Origin: DUML01 sp050949905
GTDB taxonomy: Bacteria > Bacillota > Desulfitobacteriia > Desulfitobacteriales > Syntrophobotulaceae
Assembly (NCBI GenBank): GCA_050949905.1
Contig: JBMNGP010000006.1
Span: 310,001 to 374,000 of the forward strand
Direction of reading: 5' to 3'
DNA: 64,000 nucleotides
This document shows, piece after piece, positions 1 through 8,172 of this stretch. The notes beneath the pieces are model-generated. The model was not told where the DNA came from. It made no database searches and worked only from the letters and a program-made list of their open reading frames with translations. A program made the position numbers and the translations under genes. Every line of letters starts with the position of its first letter. Position 1 is the first letter of the stretch.

Positions 1-1091
1 CAGTTAAGGATGCAGGCATAGAACCACAAGGCAAAGTGCAGATTATCGCCGGGATCGATGAAGAAACAGTTTGGCATACCACTCCCCAGCTTTTGCAAAA
101 AATTAAAGAACCAGACTTTTCTTTTGTGCCTGATTCCAAGTTTCCTCTGGTTATTGCCGAAAAAGGACTAATCTGGCTGGAAATTAAAAAAGACTTCTCA
201 AAGTCCCCCCAAAATAATCCCACCAAACAGGAATCCCGCCTCGTCATTAAACACCTGCAGGGCGGGGGTGAATCTTTGAATATTGTGCCGGATTACTGTG
301 AAGCTATCCTAGAGATAAAGGATAATGATAATAATCAGTCTCCGGCCGATAATTTAGTTCGCTCTATCGAAGGAAAACTAAAAAAATACCTGGAGCAAGA
401 GAAAGCGGCTAACCCGGAAAAAGCTCCGCAAATTGAACTCCATAAAGACGGCCTAAAGTTGAAGCTATCCGCTCACGGCAAGTCCGCCCATGCCTTTAAT
501 TGCCAGGAAGGCTACAATGCGGTCTCCTGTTTAATCCGCTTCTTAAGCCAATTGGATATCAACAGGGAGCAAAAGAAATTCTTGGCTACCTATAATTCCA
601 AGATAGGTCAGGAATATTACGGCGAATCTCTGGGGCTCATGCTGGAGGACGAACTGACAGGCAAGCTCACCCAGAGTCCGGGGTATATCCTGTTTAATGA
701 AAAGTCGGTTACTTTAAAAGTGGATATCCGCTTTCCTGCTGATAAAAAGCTGGCTGAGGTCAAACCCAAAGTACTGTCTGCGTATGAGTGTTTTGAAGGC
801 TGGCTTACGATTATCGATTCCCTGGAAGCGCTTCGTTTTGCGGAAGATGAACCTCATATTAAGACCCTTTTAAAGGTTTACCGGGATTATACAGGAGATC
901 AAGAAGCTCAGCCTCTGGGGATGGGCGGGACAACCTTTGCCAAAGCCTTTCAACGAGCAGTTGCTTTTGGCCCGACTTTTCCGGGCATGCCCAAAGTCGA
1001 ACACCAGCCGGATGAATATATAGAGATTGAACATTTGCTGAAGTGTACAGAAATTTATGCTCAGGCTATTAAGGAATTAGTCACTGGTTAA
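1..1091 (+). CDS. PepV-type M20 metallodipeptidase, 5' end outside window
   Basis: Cytoplasmic dinuclear zinc dipeptidase of the M20 family, PepV/Xaa-His dipeptidase type, which splits dipeptides. The frame is open to the left edge (reading phase from base 3), so about 100 N-terminal residues, including the first metal ligands, are outside; about 362 residues are visible of a family usually near 460-470. The acidic pair in AGIDEETVW, the following PDSKFPL segment and the C-terminal VEHQPDEYIEIEHLLK match conserved catalytic and metal-binding positions of PepV. GTG 36 is an internal valine codon, not the start. The gene converges with the membrane protein gene ending at 1106. The family assignment is firm; the substrate is inferred. 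Confidence 0.85.
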   Translation, partial: VKDAGIEPQGKVQIIAGIDEETVWHTTPQLLQKIKEPDFSFVPDSKFPLVIAEKGLIWLEIKKDFSKSPQNNPTKQESRLVIKHLQGGGESLNIVPDYCEAILEIKDNDNNQSPADNLVRSIEGKLKKYLEQEKAANPEKAPQIELHKDGLKLKLSAHGKSAHAFNCQEGYNAVSCLIRFLSQLDINREQKKFLATYNSKIGQEYYGESLGLMLEDELTGKLTQSPGYILFNEKSVTLKVDIRFPADKKLAEVKPKVLSAYECFEGWLTIIDSLEALRFAEDEPHIKTLLKVYRDYTGDQEAQPLGMGGTTFAKAFQRAVAFGPTFPGMPKVEHQPDEYIEIEHLLKCTEIYAQAIKELVTG

Positions 1092-1105
1092 TTCAGTAAA
1101 GGATC

Positions 1106-2191
1106 TTATTTCCCCTCCAATATAATGCTACCGTTCCCTGTTTTAAGAGTAATTTGGGGTGCGTTACTGCCAATGACACCCTCGAAATATTGCCTGGCTT
1201 CCTCCCTGTTTACGGTTAATTGCGAAGCAAAGCCTTCCAAATTAACCTCCCCATAATCGGCCTCGGCCCGGAAAAAGCCCTGCTGGGTGCCCGGCAACTG
1301 AACCCTGATACTGCCGCCTTGGTTGGAACATAAAGTTATATTCTTGGCGGTGGCTTCTTTATTGCTTAAAAAGATCTCGCCATTTTCATTAAGGACTTCA
1401 ACTTGCCCCTTAATATCTTGTACTCTGATTTCCCCGCATAAATTCTCCAGCCAAACATCACCCACAATATTTTGCGCTTCAATCCGGCCATACTCAGCCC
1501 AAGCCCGGACTTTTCCCTCCAGGTTTTTCAATATAATCTCACCGTTTTTATTATTTATTTCCAACTCCAGCTCCTTAGGAACCTTGACGGCATAGTTTAC
1601 AGTTACCCGATAATTGTCAGTATCCTGCCATAATCCGGCATCTCGGGTGTAAATGGAGAGTGTTGGGCCTTCATTCATTTCAATTAAATCCTGAGCCAGT
1701 TTAAGGGCTGCTTCTTCATCATTATTCTTAATAATTACGGCGGTATCGACTTTAATAGTCTGACCGTCATATTTATCCACCCGGATTTGGCCGTTATTGT
1801 TCTCCATATGCAGTTTACTAACTTGCTTGGCATCCATTTCATAGCTGTTATTTATAATATTGTGGTTTTGGTAATAACCTCTTTCTCCTAAAAAAACAGT
1901 TGCAAAATCACTCCGGAAGAAACTGTTGATGCCGTAAACCCCAGCACTGACAAGGATTATAAAGACAGTCAGGAAAATACTTAAGCCGTCAAATCTGATC
2001 CGCGGCTGTTCTTCCCGGGAGAAAACAAGATAAGCCAGGATTTCTAATCCTAAAATTATCAGGATAACCGGCCACCAGCGTAAGATTAATGCTGCGCCGT
2101 TATACCCCTGAAACTCGCTTAAAAGCAGCAGGATGCCGGTCGCAATTAGAAGGATGCCCATGGAAATGGTACCAACTCGCCATTTTCTCAT
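1106..2191 (-). CDS. Membrane protein with LiaF/DUF4097-like surface domain
   Basis: Probable envelope-stress membrane protein. Residues 8-28, 36-56 and about 70-90 are hydrophobic segments, like the N-terminal transmembrane region of LiaI/LiaF-type proteins. The remaining 260 residues are a repetitive beta-rich region (patterns such as LENLCGEIRVQDIKGQVEVL) typical of the DUF4097 'toastrack' fold, facing outside. Its ATG overlaps the stop of the upstream gene by 4 bases, so it is the last gene of a sigma/anti-sigma operon. A role in sensing or buffering membrane stress is inferred from the family and the operon; the exact function is unknown. Confidence 0.7.
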   Translation of the reverse strand: MRKWRVGTISMGILLIATGILLLLSEFQGYNGAALILRWWPVILIILGLEILAYLVFSREEQPRIRFDGLSIFLTVFIILVSAGVYGINSFFRSDFATVFLGERGYYQNHNIINNSYEMDAKQVSKLHMENNNGQIRVDKYDGQTIKVDTAVIIKNNDEEAALKLAQDLIEMNEGPTLSIYTRDAGLWQDTDNYRVTVNYAVKVPKELELEINNKNGEIILKNLEGKVRAWAEYGRIEAQNIVGDVWLENLCGEIRVQDIKGQVEVLNENGEIFLSNKEATAKNITLCSNQGGSIRVQLPGTQQGFFRAEADYGEVNLEGFASQLTVNREEARQYFEGVIGSNAPQITLKTGNGSIILEGK

Positions 2192-3060
2192 TGTTCTTCT
2201 CCTTTAACCGAGATATCACCGTCTTGCCGAAAGCTTTCCCCTGTTCCCGAGACTTCCGGACCTGGTACGGAAACCGGCTTCTCTCCTGCTTTACTGCCCA
2301 GCATTAGTTTAAGCCCGCCGCCGATAAAGAGCAGGGCAATAATCCCCGTCCGGAAGTATTCTCGAAATTGACCATCCAATAGATAGGCAATTTGGGGCAA
2401 GACTATTTTATCAAAGATTAAAATCAAGCCTACGGCAATCAGCCCAATCCCTAAATACTTGCCTGCCTTGCCGGAAAAATGATTTTCCCGGAAGAAATCG
2501 CCCAGAAAAGTCGCTTCCGGTTTTCTACTCGGGTTGGAAACTTGGTGCAAAACATCAAAAACGCTGTAGAACCAAAGGATAGGGGCAAGCATTAAAAGTA
2601 GGGAGAGATTAAGAAAGTCACTGAGGTAGAGAGTCAAGAAAAAAGCAGCCATCAGTTGAATACCTTTCTCCATCTGCTGCAGGTACATATGCCCGGCTCC
2701 GGGGATGATAGAGAAAGTTAAGGCCAATATTTTGCTGTTTTGGCTTTTTAGCTCCTCTTCAAAGAATCTCCAGGCCTCGCCTTCATGTACGCCCGTTGTT
2801 TGAGCTTCACTGAGCCTGCGGTTCATACGGTCGGCAAGTATCAAGCTGTCCACCAAAGCCGCCAGCCAAATAAAGGGCAAAATCACAAAGGGAATGGGAT
2901 CATAGAAAATGTGCAGCACCAGGAAAAACATCCCGCCTAAGAAGACAAAGGCGGTGGCTAAGAGAAAAACCATCCCTCTTTGCAACAGTCCCAAATAGAT
3001 ATGTCCGAGACCCGGAATAAAGGATAAAATAAATGTTACAAATTTACTTTTCTTTTTCAT
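2188..3060 (-). CDS. Polytopic membrane protein with two TM2-like repeats
   Basis: Uncharacterised membrane protein of 290 residues. Two internal repeats are visible, FILSFIPGLGHIYLGLLQRG near residue 10 and TFSIIPGAGHMYLQQMEKG near residue 115. This PG-GH-Y pattern is typical of TM2-type membrane hairpins. A further pair of hydrophobic segments lies near residues 200-250, followed by a charged, probably cytoplasmic tail. It lies 4 bases after the anti-sigma factor gene and overlaps the LiaF-like gene, so it is co-transcribed with them. It may be part of the envelope-stress output or help sense it; no enzymatic motif is visible. Confidence 0.65.
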   Translation of the reverse strand: MKKKSKFVTFILSFIPGLGHIYLGLLQRGMVFLLATAFVFLGGMFFLVLHIFYDPIPFVILPFIWLAALVDSLILADRMNRRLSEAQTTGVHEGEAWRFFEEELKSQNSKILALTFSIIPGAGHMYLQQMEKGIQLMAAFFLTLYLSDFLNLSLLLMLAPILWFYSVFDVLHQVSNPSRKPEATFLGDFFRENHFSGKAGKYLGIGLIAVGLILIFDKIVLPQIAYLLDGQFREYFRTGIIALLFIGGGLKLMLGSKAGEKPVSVPGPEVSGTGESFRQDGDISVKGEEQ

Positions 3061-3064
3061 AAAT

Positions 3065-3652
3065 CTACTCCTTTTTTAGCTTAAAATAATCAAGGACAGA
3101 TGGACGTTCATTCTCCAGCACTCTTTTTGTCCACCCGGTTTGAATAAGGCCTTGCGAAGGCGATACTTTTTCCACCGCTTCACTTGGATGCAGGTAGTCT
3201 GTACTCTTGCCTAAACTGCCGGATAAACCGTCAAAATAGCCTCCTACCCAGAAAAACATGGCAATACCGGCCGCCGCGCAATAAGAGATCAAGAGGTTGA
3301 CTTTCCTGTTGCGGTGAGCCTCCTTATCTCTTGTTAGCACTCGCCTATTAACCTCAGTCGAAATAATTGAACCTCGAACGGAATCACCGGCCTGCTTAAC
3401 GGCCGTTTTGGTCAGATGTTGTTCCTGCTCAATAGCTTTCAGGACTTTAGCTGTGAAATCCTCTCCCAAACGAGGAGCACTTGCCGCTGCTAATTTTTTT
3501 TCCACAATACCCAGATAAATATCAAGACAATGAGGACACTCCAGGAGATGCTCTTCCAGCTTCAGAACTTGAGCAGCAGGCAAAGAGGAGTCTGCATAAG
3601 ACTGCCATAACTGGTGGCTGAAGCCTTTTAAGCATATGTTCTTCTCGCTCAT
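3065..3652 (-). CDS. Anti-sigma factor with zinc-finger (ZAS) domain
   Basis: Membrane-bound anti-sigma factor that should hold the ECF sigma factor encoded just upstream. The N-terminal domain carries the ZAS signature H-x3-C-x2-C (HLLECPHCLDIYLG, residues about 31-44). One transmembrane helix follows at about residues 118-140 (LLISYCAAAGIAMFFWVGGYF), then a short external tail of about 50 residues. Its ATG overlaps the sigma gene stop by 4 bases, the usual arrangement of a cognate pair. The signal that releases the sigma factor cannot be read from the sequence. Confidence 0.8.
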   Translation of the reverse strand: MSEKNICLKGFSHQLWQSYADSSLPAAQVLKLEEHLLECPHCLDIYLGIVEKKLAAASAPRLGEDFTAKVLKAIEQEQHLTKTAVKQAGDSVRGSIISTEVNRRVLTRDKEAHRNRKVNLLISYCAAAGIAMFFWVGGYFDGLSGSLGKSTDYLHPSEAVEKVSPSQGLIQTGWTKRVLENERPSVLDYFKLKKE

Positions 3653-4200
3653 GTTTTGCTCAACTCCTCAAAGTATTGTCTAAGAATCTTTTTCCCCCGG
3701 TAAAGTCTTGTTTCCACGGTTCTGACACTGATATTTTCTTCCCTGGCGATCTCCTTACAGCTTTTATTTTCTTCATAACTCTTGCGAATCACTGTTTGAT
3801 AATGCTCCGGTATGCGCTTTAAACACTCAGCCAGTAAGGCTTTTTCCTCTTCTTTAATAAGCAAATCCTGAACAGGGATACTCTCATCAGCCAGCTTGTC
3901 GGCCACTTCGGTCAAGCTGATGCTTTCCCTCCTCACCTTGTTGGCAGCCTTCCGTTTGTAGTCAATAGCTTTATGCAAGGCAATCCTGGAAAGCCAGGTT
4001 TTAAAACCGCGAAACTCATACTGGGGAAGGGATTTATAGACCTGTAAGAAAGTCTCTTGGGTCAAGTTTTCAGCTTCAAAAGAATCTTGAACAACATTAA
4101 GACAAATGACATAAACTAAATTTTTATATTCTTCGACTAAGGAACGGAAGGCATCCTGATCGCCATTTAACGCCTTATGGACAATTGCCTCCTGGTCTAT
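3649..4200 (-). CDS. ECF-type RNA polymerase sigma factor with apparent ATA start
   Basis: Group 4 (ECF) sigma-70 factor. Region 2 is visible in the upstream extension (AIVHKALNGDQDAFRSLV, then EAENLTQETFLQVYKSLPQY) and region 4 at the C-terminus (IREHYQT-like segment, CKEIAREENISVRTVETRLY). The first standard start codon in frame is a TTG at 4065, which would remove the front half of region 2. Homology continues upstream to about 4190 with no ATG, GTG or TTG in that frame. A purine-rich ribosome site (GGGAGGGG) ends 6 bases before an ATA at 4200-4198, giving 183 residues, the normal ECF length. I therefore extend to 4200 on an ATA (or ATT at 4188) start, or there is a small sequence error. 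The gene heads the four-gene operon. Confidence 0.75.
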   Translation of the reverse strand: MDQEAIVHKALNGDQDAFRSLVEEYKNLVYVICLNVVQDSFEAENLTQETFLQVYKSLPQYEFRGFKTWLSRIALHKAIDYKRKAANKVRRESISLTEVADKLADESIPVQDLLIKEEEKALLAECLKRIPEHYQTVIRKSYEENKSCKEIAREENISVRTVETRLYRGKKILRQYFEELSKT

Positions 4201-4443
4201 CTTTTTCCCCTCCCTTCCTTCATGATTATAGACGGGGCTGAAAAGTTTTTTACTTCAAAAACTTCCGCAAAAGATTTAAACCGGCTATTATACTAAGTTA
4301 GGATAATACAGAGATTCGAAGCCGATCCAAAAAATAATTTAATGCGTATTAAAATTCTAACACGCATAATCTTTTCCTAACAACATGCTGTTTCCCGGCT
4401 CCAGTATAGCGGGGCGGCTAATAAACCTAGATGCGCACGCAAT

Positions 4444-4481
4444 AACCCCGCCGCACTGTTTTATTTCAGTACGGCGGGGTT
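4444..4481 (-). terminator. Hairpin behind ferredoxin gene
   Basis: Two 15-base arms (4444-4458 and 4467-4481) pair with one wobble around an 8-base T-rich loop; the stem is very GC-rich. It lies about 85 bases after the small ferredoxin stop and in front of the sigma operon. No clear U-run follows on either strand, so it may stabilise the 3' end or act as an imperfect intrinsic terminator. The rest of the 4201-4565 gap is A/T-rich with a TATAAT (minus strand) just upstream of the sigma gene and no other gene that I can see. Confidence 0.5.
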
Positions 4482-4565
4482 AACTTGCTTAAATCTAAGC
4501 AAACGAACTGCAGAACTGCCCACTAAAAATTGACGGCGGGCAGTTGGCTTAAGGATGGCTGCAGC

Positions 4566-4754
4566 TTATTCGATTATAATGGCTTCGACCGGGCACTGTT
4601 CTCTGGCTTCTTGGGCACTTTCCTGCACTTCTTCAGGCAGTTCTCCTTCCATTGCCTCAGCCAAACCATCGTCTGCGATCCGGAAGACTTCCGGGCATTC
4701 CACTTCACAAACCCCACAACCAATGCAAAGCTCTTTGTCAACAAATGCTTTCAT
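4566..4754 (-). CDS. Small [4Fe-4S] ferredoxin
   Basis: Electron carrier of 62 residues. It has one cluster-binding motif, CIGCGVCEVECPE (Cys 10, 13, 16, with an extra Cys 20), and the distal CPVEAI (Cys near 54), as in single-cluster ferredoxins of the Clostridium/Thermotoga type. The acidic middle part (EGELPEEVQESAQEA) is typical of this group. Start ATG 4754 has a purine-rich upstream site (taaggggga). It follows the dicluster ferredoxin-like gene by about 105 bases on the same strand and may be co-transcribed. The redox partner is not indicated. Confidence 0.85.
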   Translation of the reverse strand: MKAFVDKELCIGCGVCEVECPEVFRIADDGLAEAMEGELPEEVQESAQEAREQCPVEAIIIE

Positions 4755-4858
4755 TTTTTTATCCCCCTTAATTATCCTCTTCCTTAAATCCGTAAATAGT
4801 AATTGGTTAGATGATGGAACCTTTCCCTAAAGATTATCGGATACCTGCAATAGTAACA

Positions 4859-5647
4859 TTAGTGTTCCTTAATAATTTGTCCCTGGGAGTTAATAATTAC
4901 TTCACTGTAAGGAACAACTGTCTGGGCTAAGAGCATAGCCTCTTTTACAGCTCTCACAATCCCACTGCAGCAGGGAACTTCCATTCTCACTACTTTAATA
5001 CTGGCGGGATTATTGCTTTTGAGGATTGCGGCAATTTTCTCGGTGTAATATTCATTATCATCCAGTTTAGGACAGCCTATCAAGGTTATTCTGTCTTTCA
5101 TAAATTTTTCATGAAACGAAGCATAGGCATAGGCAGTGCAATCAGCAGCAATCAGCAAGTCGGCATTTTGCAGGTAGTTAGCCTGAGGGTTGATTAGCGT
5201 TAACTGAACCGGCCATTGTCTTAGTTCCGAGGGGCGCTCAACCTCTTTGGCACCTTCCTTTTGGGGGGCAGCAGGGGTTTGTTTAAGCATGGCCGCTCTT
5301 GTTCCCGGACAAGCACAACCAATAGTCTGCTCAGAGCTTCCGGCAGCCGGCTGAAGTTTTTGGACAGGCTGCTCATCTAAGGTTTTACTTGCTTTGTGCA
5401 AAGCCTGGAGTCTGGCTTTAACCAGCTCATCATTATAAGCGGCGGCTTCCCTCTCAATTATTTTTATAGCCCCGGTCGGACACTCCGGCAAACAATCTCC
5501 CAAGCCATCACAGTACTCATCACTAAGGAGTACGGCCTTGCCATCAACCAACTGCAGAGCTCCTTCGTGGCAAGCGTCAACACACAACCCGCAGCCGTTA
5601 CATTTTTCCTGCTCAATCTCAATAATTTTTCTCAGCATTTCGCTCAC
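4859..5647 (-). CDS. Dicluster 4Fe-4S protein with C-terminal unknown domain
   Basis: Iron-sulfur protein of 262 residues. Two 4Fe-4S type motifs lie at the N-terminus: CNGCGLCVDACHEGA and a variant CDGLGDCLPECPTGA. A linker of about 70 residues rich in Gln, Ala and Pro follows and holds a CACPG motif; the C-terminal domain has more cysteines (ADCTAYAYASFHEKF, LIGCPKLD, VPCCSGIV). This layout resembles the 'ATP-binding/4Fe-4S ferredoxin' proteins common beside hybrid-cluster or sulfite-reductase-like genes in clostridia, but no partner is present here. An electron-transfer or metal-sensing role is inferred. Start ATG 5647 has a GGTGAG site upstream. Confidence 0.65.
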   Translation of the reverse strand: MSEMLRKIIEIEQEKCNGCGLCVDACHEGALQLVDGKAVLLSDEYCDGLGDCLPECPTGAIKIIEREAAAYNDELVKARLQALHKASKTLDEQPVQKLQPAAGSSEQTIGCACPGTRAAMLKQTPAAPQKEGAKEVERPSELRQWPVQLTLINPQANYLQNADLLIAADCTAYAYASFHEKFMKDRITLIGCPKLDDNEYYTEKIAAILKSNNPASIKVVRMEVPCCSGIVRAVKEAMLLAQTVVPYSEVIINSQGQIIKEH

Positions 5648-5720
5648 CTTTCTAGAAAATATTTATTATCCTTAAGAATTGCTTAGTTATTATGTTTAAA
5701 CTATATAACATTAATGCTAA

Positions 5721-5748
5721 AAAGACGGTAACGTAGGTTACCTTTTTT
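5721..5748. terminator. Bidirectional hairpin in divergent spacer
   Basis: GGTAAC (5728-5733) and GTTACC (5737-5742) form a short stem with A-rich 5' and T-rich 3' flanks on both strands, the form of a bidirectional intrinsic terminator. It lies between two outward-facing starts (5647 minus, 5832 plus), where no upstream transcript needs ending; it could be a leader attenuator or a scar. Confidence 0.4.
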
Positions 5749-5831
5749 CAGCTCGTAATATTTTGGATTATCCTGGCAATAATAGAGTCAAAGCAGCATA
5801 CCAAAAGTTAAGATAAGTGAGTGAGCCTTTT

Positions 5832-6648
5832 ATGCCAGGTATTCAGTGGCCTGACGGCAAACGTTTCGCTTTCACCATTATTGATGATAACGATAATGCT
5901 ACCGTCCAAAACAATAAACCAATATACGATTTACTGTTAGCCTTAGGAATGAAAACAACCAAAACAGTCAATTTGATTTAAATATCTTTAAAGTTAAGGC
6001 CTTGGGGTTTAGTTACCTCCTGCACCCCGGTTATTTAATAAATTTAAGCCAAAGTGAAGAAGAGTTGTTTGGAAAATTAAAAAGCGAATGTAGCACCTGT
6101 ATTCGCAAATTCGCCAGAGAAGGCTGCAGCATTGTGGAAGACTATTCAGAAGCCTATGCGGAAGAATACTACCGCCAGCTGCAGGATGTCTTTGCTAAGC
6201 AAAACCTGATTCCAACCTATTCCTTAACCCGGGTTAAGAAACTTTTGCAGAACTTAAAAGATACCGGGATGCTCCTCTGCTTAAAAGCTCTTGACCCGGA
6301 CGGCAACTGCATTGCTACCGGCTATTTCCAGGTTACAATAAATTATTCATGCTTTGGGGCGGAGCCAGTTATCGCCAGTACCAGCATTACAGGCCAAATG
6401 AAGCCTTGCAGTGGGAAGCTATTAAATACTGGAAAGAAAGAGGACTTAAGTTTTACGAAATGGGTGGCGGAGGCTTGTACAAGAAAAAGTACGGCAGAGA
6501 AACATACCATGGAGTCAGAGTAATGGTTTCCAAATACCCCTTCTTACTGTATGCCAGAAATTACGCCCAAAAAATCATAACTAAAAGCAAGCTGCGGGGA
6601 ATTTATTTTAGGCTGAAAAACCGCGATAGCAGTTTGGACAGCCCTTGA
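5832..6648 (+). pseudogene. Decayed polysaccharide deacetylase / FemAB-like acyltransferase fusion remnant
   Basis: Remains of two neighbouring cell-surface genes. Bases 5832-5981 encode 49 residues beginning MPGIQWPDGKRFAFTIIDD, the front of a polysaccharide-deacetylase-like protein, then stop. From about 5969 a second frame reads into a FemAB/GNAT-type peptidyl transferase (FKVKALGFSYLLHPGYLINL), running to about 6350. There the homology jumps to another frame (LFWGGASYRQYQHYRPNE is split across the shift) and ends at TGA 6648. So a deletion joined the two genes and a frameshift followed. Cell-wall modification was the probable ancestral role; the locus is unlikely to make an active enzyme. 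Confidence 0.65.
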
Positions 6649-6685
6649 ATAACTTGGCTATCCCAAGCCTTCAGCCACGACAAAA

Positions 6686-6732
6686 AAGGACTGTTGCCGA
6701 CAAACTTTTTAGTGCGCCGGCAACAGTCCTTC
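6686..6732 (-). terminator. Intrinsic terminator of the dms operon
   Basis: Arms AAGGACTGTTGCCG (6686-6699) and its complement (6718-6732) form a strong stem. On the minus strand it is followed by a run of T (bases 6682-6687 are A on the plus strand), 14 bases after the DmsC stop. Confidence 0.8.
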
Positions 6733-6745
6733 AACTAATTAAATT

Positions 6746-7573
6746 TTAAAGAATCCCGAAGCCAATTGGAATGCCCGAAGCATAGAAAAGATAACGTCCC
6801 AGGAATTCGCCTACCGCCAGGACTGTGACAGCTACATACAAGAAACTAGCTTGGCTTGCCAGCCGGCCTGTTCGGGAAAGAACCAAGAGAAAAATACCTC
6901 CCAGCAGGCAAAGCCAGCGGCAGAATACCGCCAAGTTCAAACTGCCGGCCAGAAGAGCAGCACTTTCTTGACCGGCACCGGCCAGAGCCCCTAAGCCTGT
7001 CATATAACCGGGCAAAAAAGCTGTTTGCAAAAGCACGACACCTAAAATAACTAAATCCAAACGGGGAATTGTATCTAATTTTTCTTGACCGGAAGTAACA
7101 TAGTAAACTATAGCTCCAAGGACGACGGTGGTAGCGTAAAAATCAACTATAGTGTACACACTCTGCCAAGCAGGGATAATGGTTTGCATATAGAGCTGAG
7201 ACATAGCAAAGACAGCGGCCAGTCCGGTTAGAGATAAGAGCAGGCTAAAACTGTTCTGCAGGTTTTGGGCTTTCCCGGTTCTTTCCAACCACCAGAAAAC
7301 AAGAAGTAAGACAAAGAATCCTCCGCTCAAGAAGATTTCCCTGCTTAACCAAGAACTGGCCAGATTGGACATGCTGGTAAGGGCTAAGTGGGGCTTGCCT
7401 AAATGCACCAGGGAAGCAGCCATACCAATGGTACTGAGAAGCAAAGCGATTAAAGTGCTGGATTGAGATGCCTGGTTTTTTTTATTTTTGAAGCGGAGAA
7501 CAGTGGCCCAAACAATAGCCCCTATAGCCGCCTGCATTGTTAGGGTAAAAATGATTAACGGCAATTCTTTCAT
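6746..7573 (-). CDS. dmsC: DmsC-type membrane anchor subunit
   Basis: Integral membrane subunit of a DMSO-reductase-type complex; it anchors the catalytic and iron-sulfur subunits and oxidises menaquinol. The 275 residues hold about eight hydrophobic helices and show DmsC features (MKELPLIIFTLTMQAAIGA at the start; LVHLGKPHLALTSMSNLASSWLSREI). It lies 14 bases downstream of dmsB in the order A-B-C and is followed by a terminator. The family is clear; the terminal acceptor (DMSO, TMAO, or another S- or N-oxide, or polysulfide) cannot be decided. Confidence 0.88.
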   Translation of the reverse strand: MKELPLIIFTLTMQAAIGAIVWATVLRFKNKKNQASQSSTLIALLLSTIGMAASLVHLGKPHLALTSMSNLASSWLSREIFLSGGFFVLLLVFWWLERTGKAQNLQNSFSLLLSLTGLAAVFAMSQLYMQTIIPAWQSVYTIVDFYATTVVLGAIVYYVTSGQEKLDTIPRLDLVILGVVLLQTAFLPGYMTGLGALAGAGQESAALLAGSLNLAVFCRWLCLLGGIFLLVLSRTGRLASQASFLYVAVTVLAVGEFLGRYLFYASGIPIGFGIL

Positions 7574-7587
7574 AATGAACCTCCTTC

Positions 7588-8160
7588 CTATTTTATAGCC
7601 TTATGGTGAGGGGTAAGAACCAAAGAAGGTGAGGTTATGTCCGCGCTCGGAAGTCCTTTGATCTCGTCAACTTTTCCGTATTTCTGCCGCAACTCTTCTA
7701 TAGGGCCAAATTGAATTATGCGCATAATGCAGGCATCGACACAAGCGGGATTTTTCCCTTCCTGCTGCAAATCAATGCAAAAATTGCATTTGCTGACGGT
7801 CTTGCCTGCTAATTGCGGAGCTTCGTAAGGGCAAGACCAGGTACAATAGCCGCACCCAATACATTTATCCTGGTCGACTAAAACAATGCCGTCTTCTGTC
7901 CTTTTATACATCGCTCCGGTGGGGCAGTTTTCTACACATTTAGGTTTTTCGCAGTGGTTACAGGATAACGACAGCCAATAAGCGAAGACATTGCTTCTAT
8001 AAACACCATTGTCCTCCAGGGAGTCTCCGCCTTGAAATTCCCGCACTTGGCGCCAGAGTTGACCGGGTTGTAAATCGTTTTTGTCCTTGCAGGCGATCTG
8101 ACAAGTAAAACACCCTATACAAGATTGTTGATCAACGTAAAACCCCAGTTGCTTGGCCAT
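7588..8160 (-). CDS. dmsB: DmsB-type four-cluster ferredoxin subunit
   Basis: Electron-transfer subunit of 190 residues that wires the quinol site in DmsC to the molybdopterin subunit. Four Cys groups are visible in order: CIGCFTCQIAC, CNHCEKPKCVENCP, CIGCGYCTWSCP and CNFC...CVDAC, enough for four [4Fe-4S] clusters. It has no signal peptide, as expected of a subunit carried across the membrane by its Tat-signal partner. It lies 12 bases after dmsA and 14 before dmsC. Confidence 0.92.
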   Translation of the reverse strand: MAKQLGFYVDQQSCIGCFTCQIACKDKNDLQPGQLWRQVREFQGGDSLEDNGVYRSNVFAYWLSLSCNHCEKPKCVENCPTGAMYKRTEDGIVLVDQDKCIGCGYCTWSCPYEAPQLAGKTVSKCNFCIDLQQEGKNPACVDACIMRIIQFGPIEELRQKYGKVDEIKGLPSADITSPSLVLTPHHKAIK

Positions 8161-8172
8161 TCAAATCACCTC

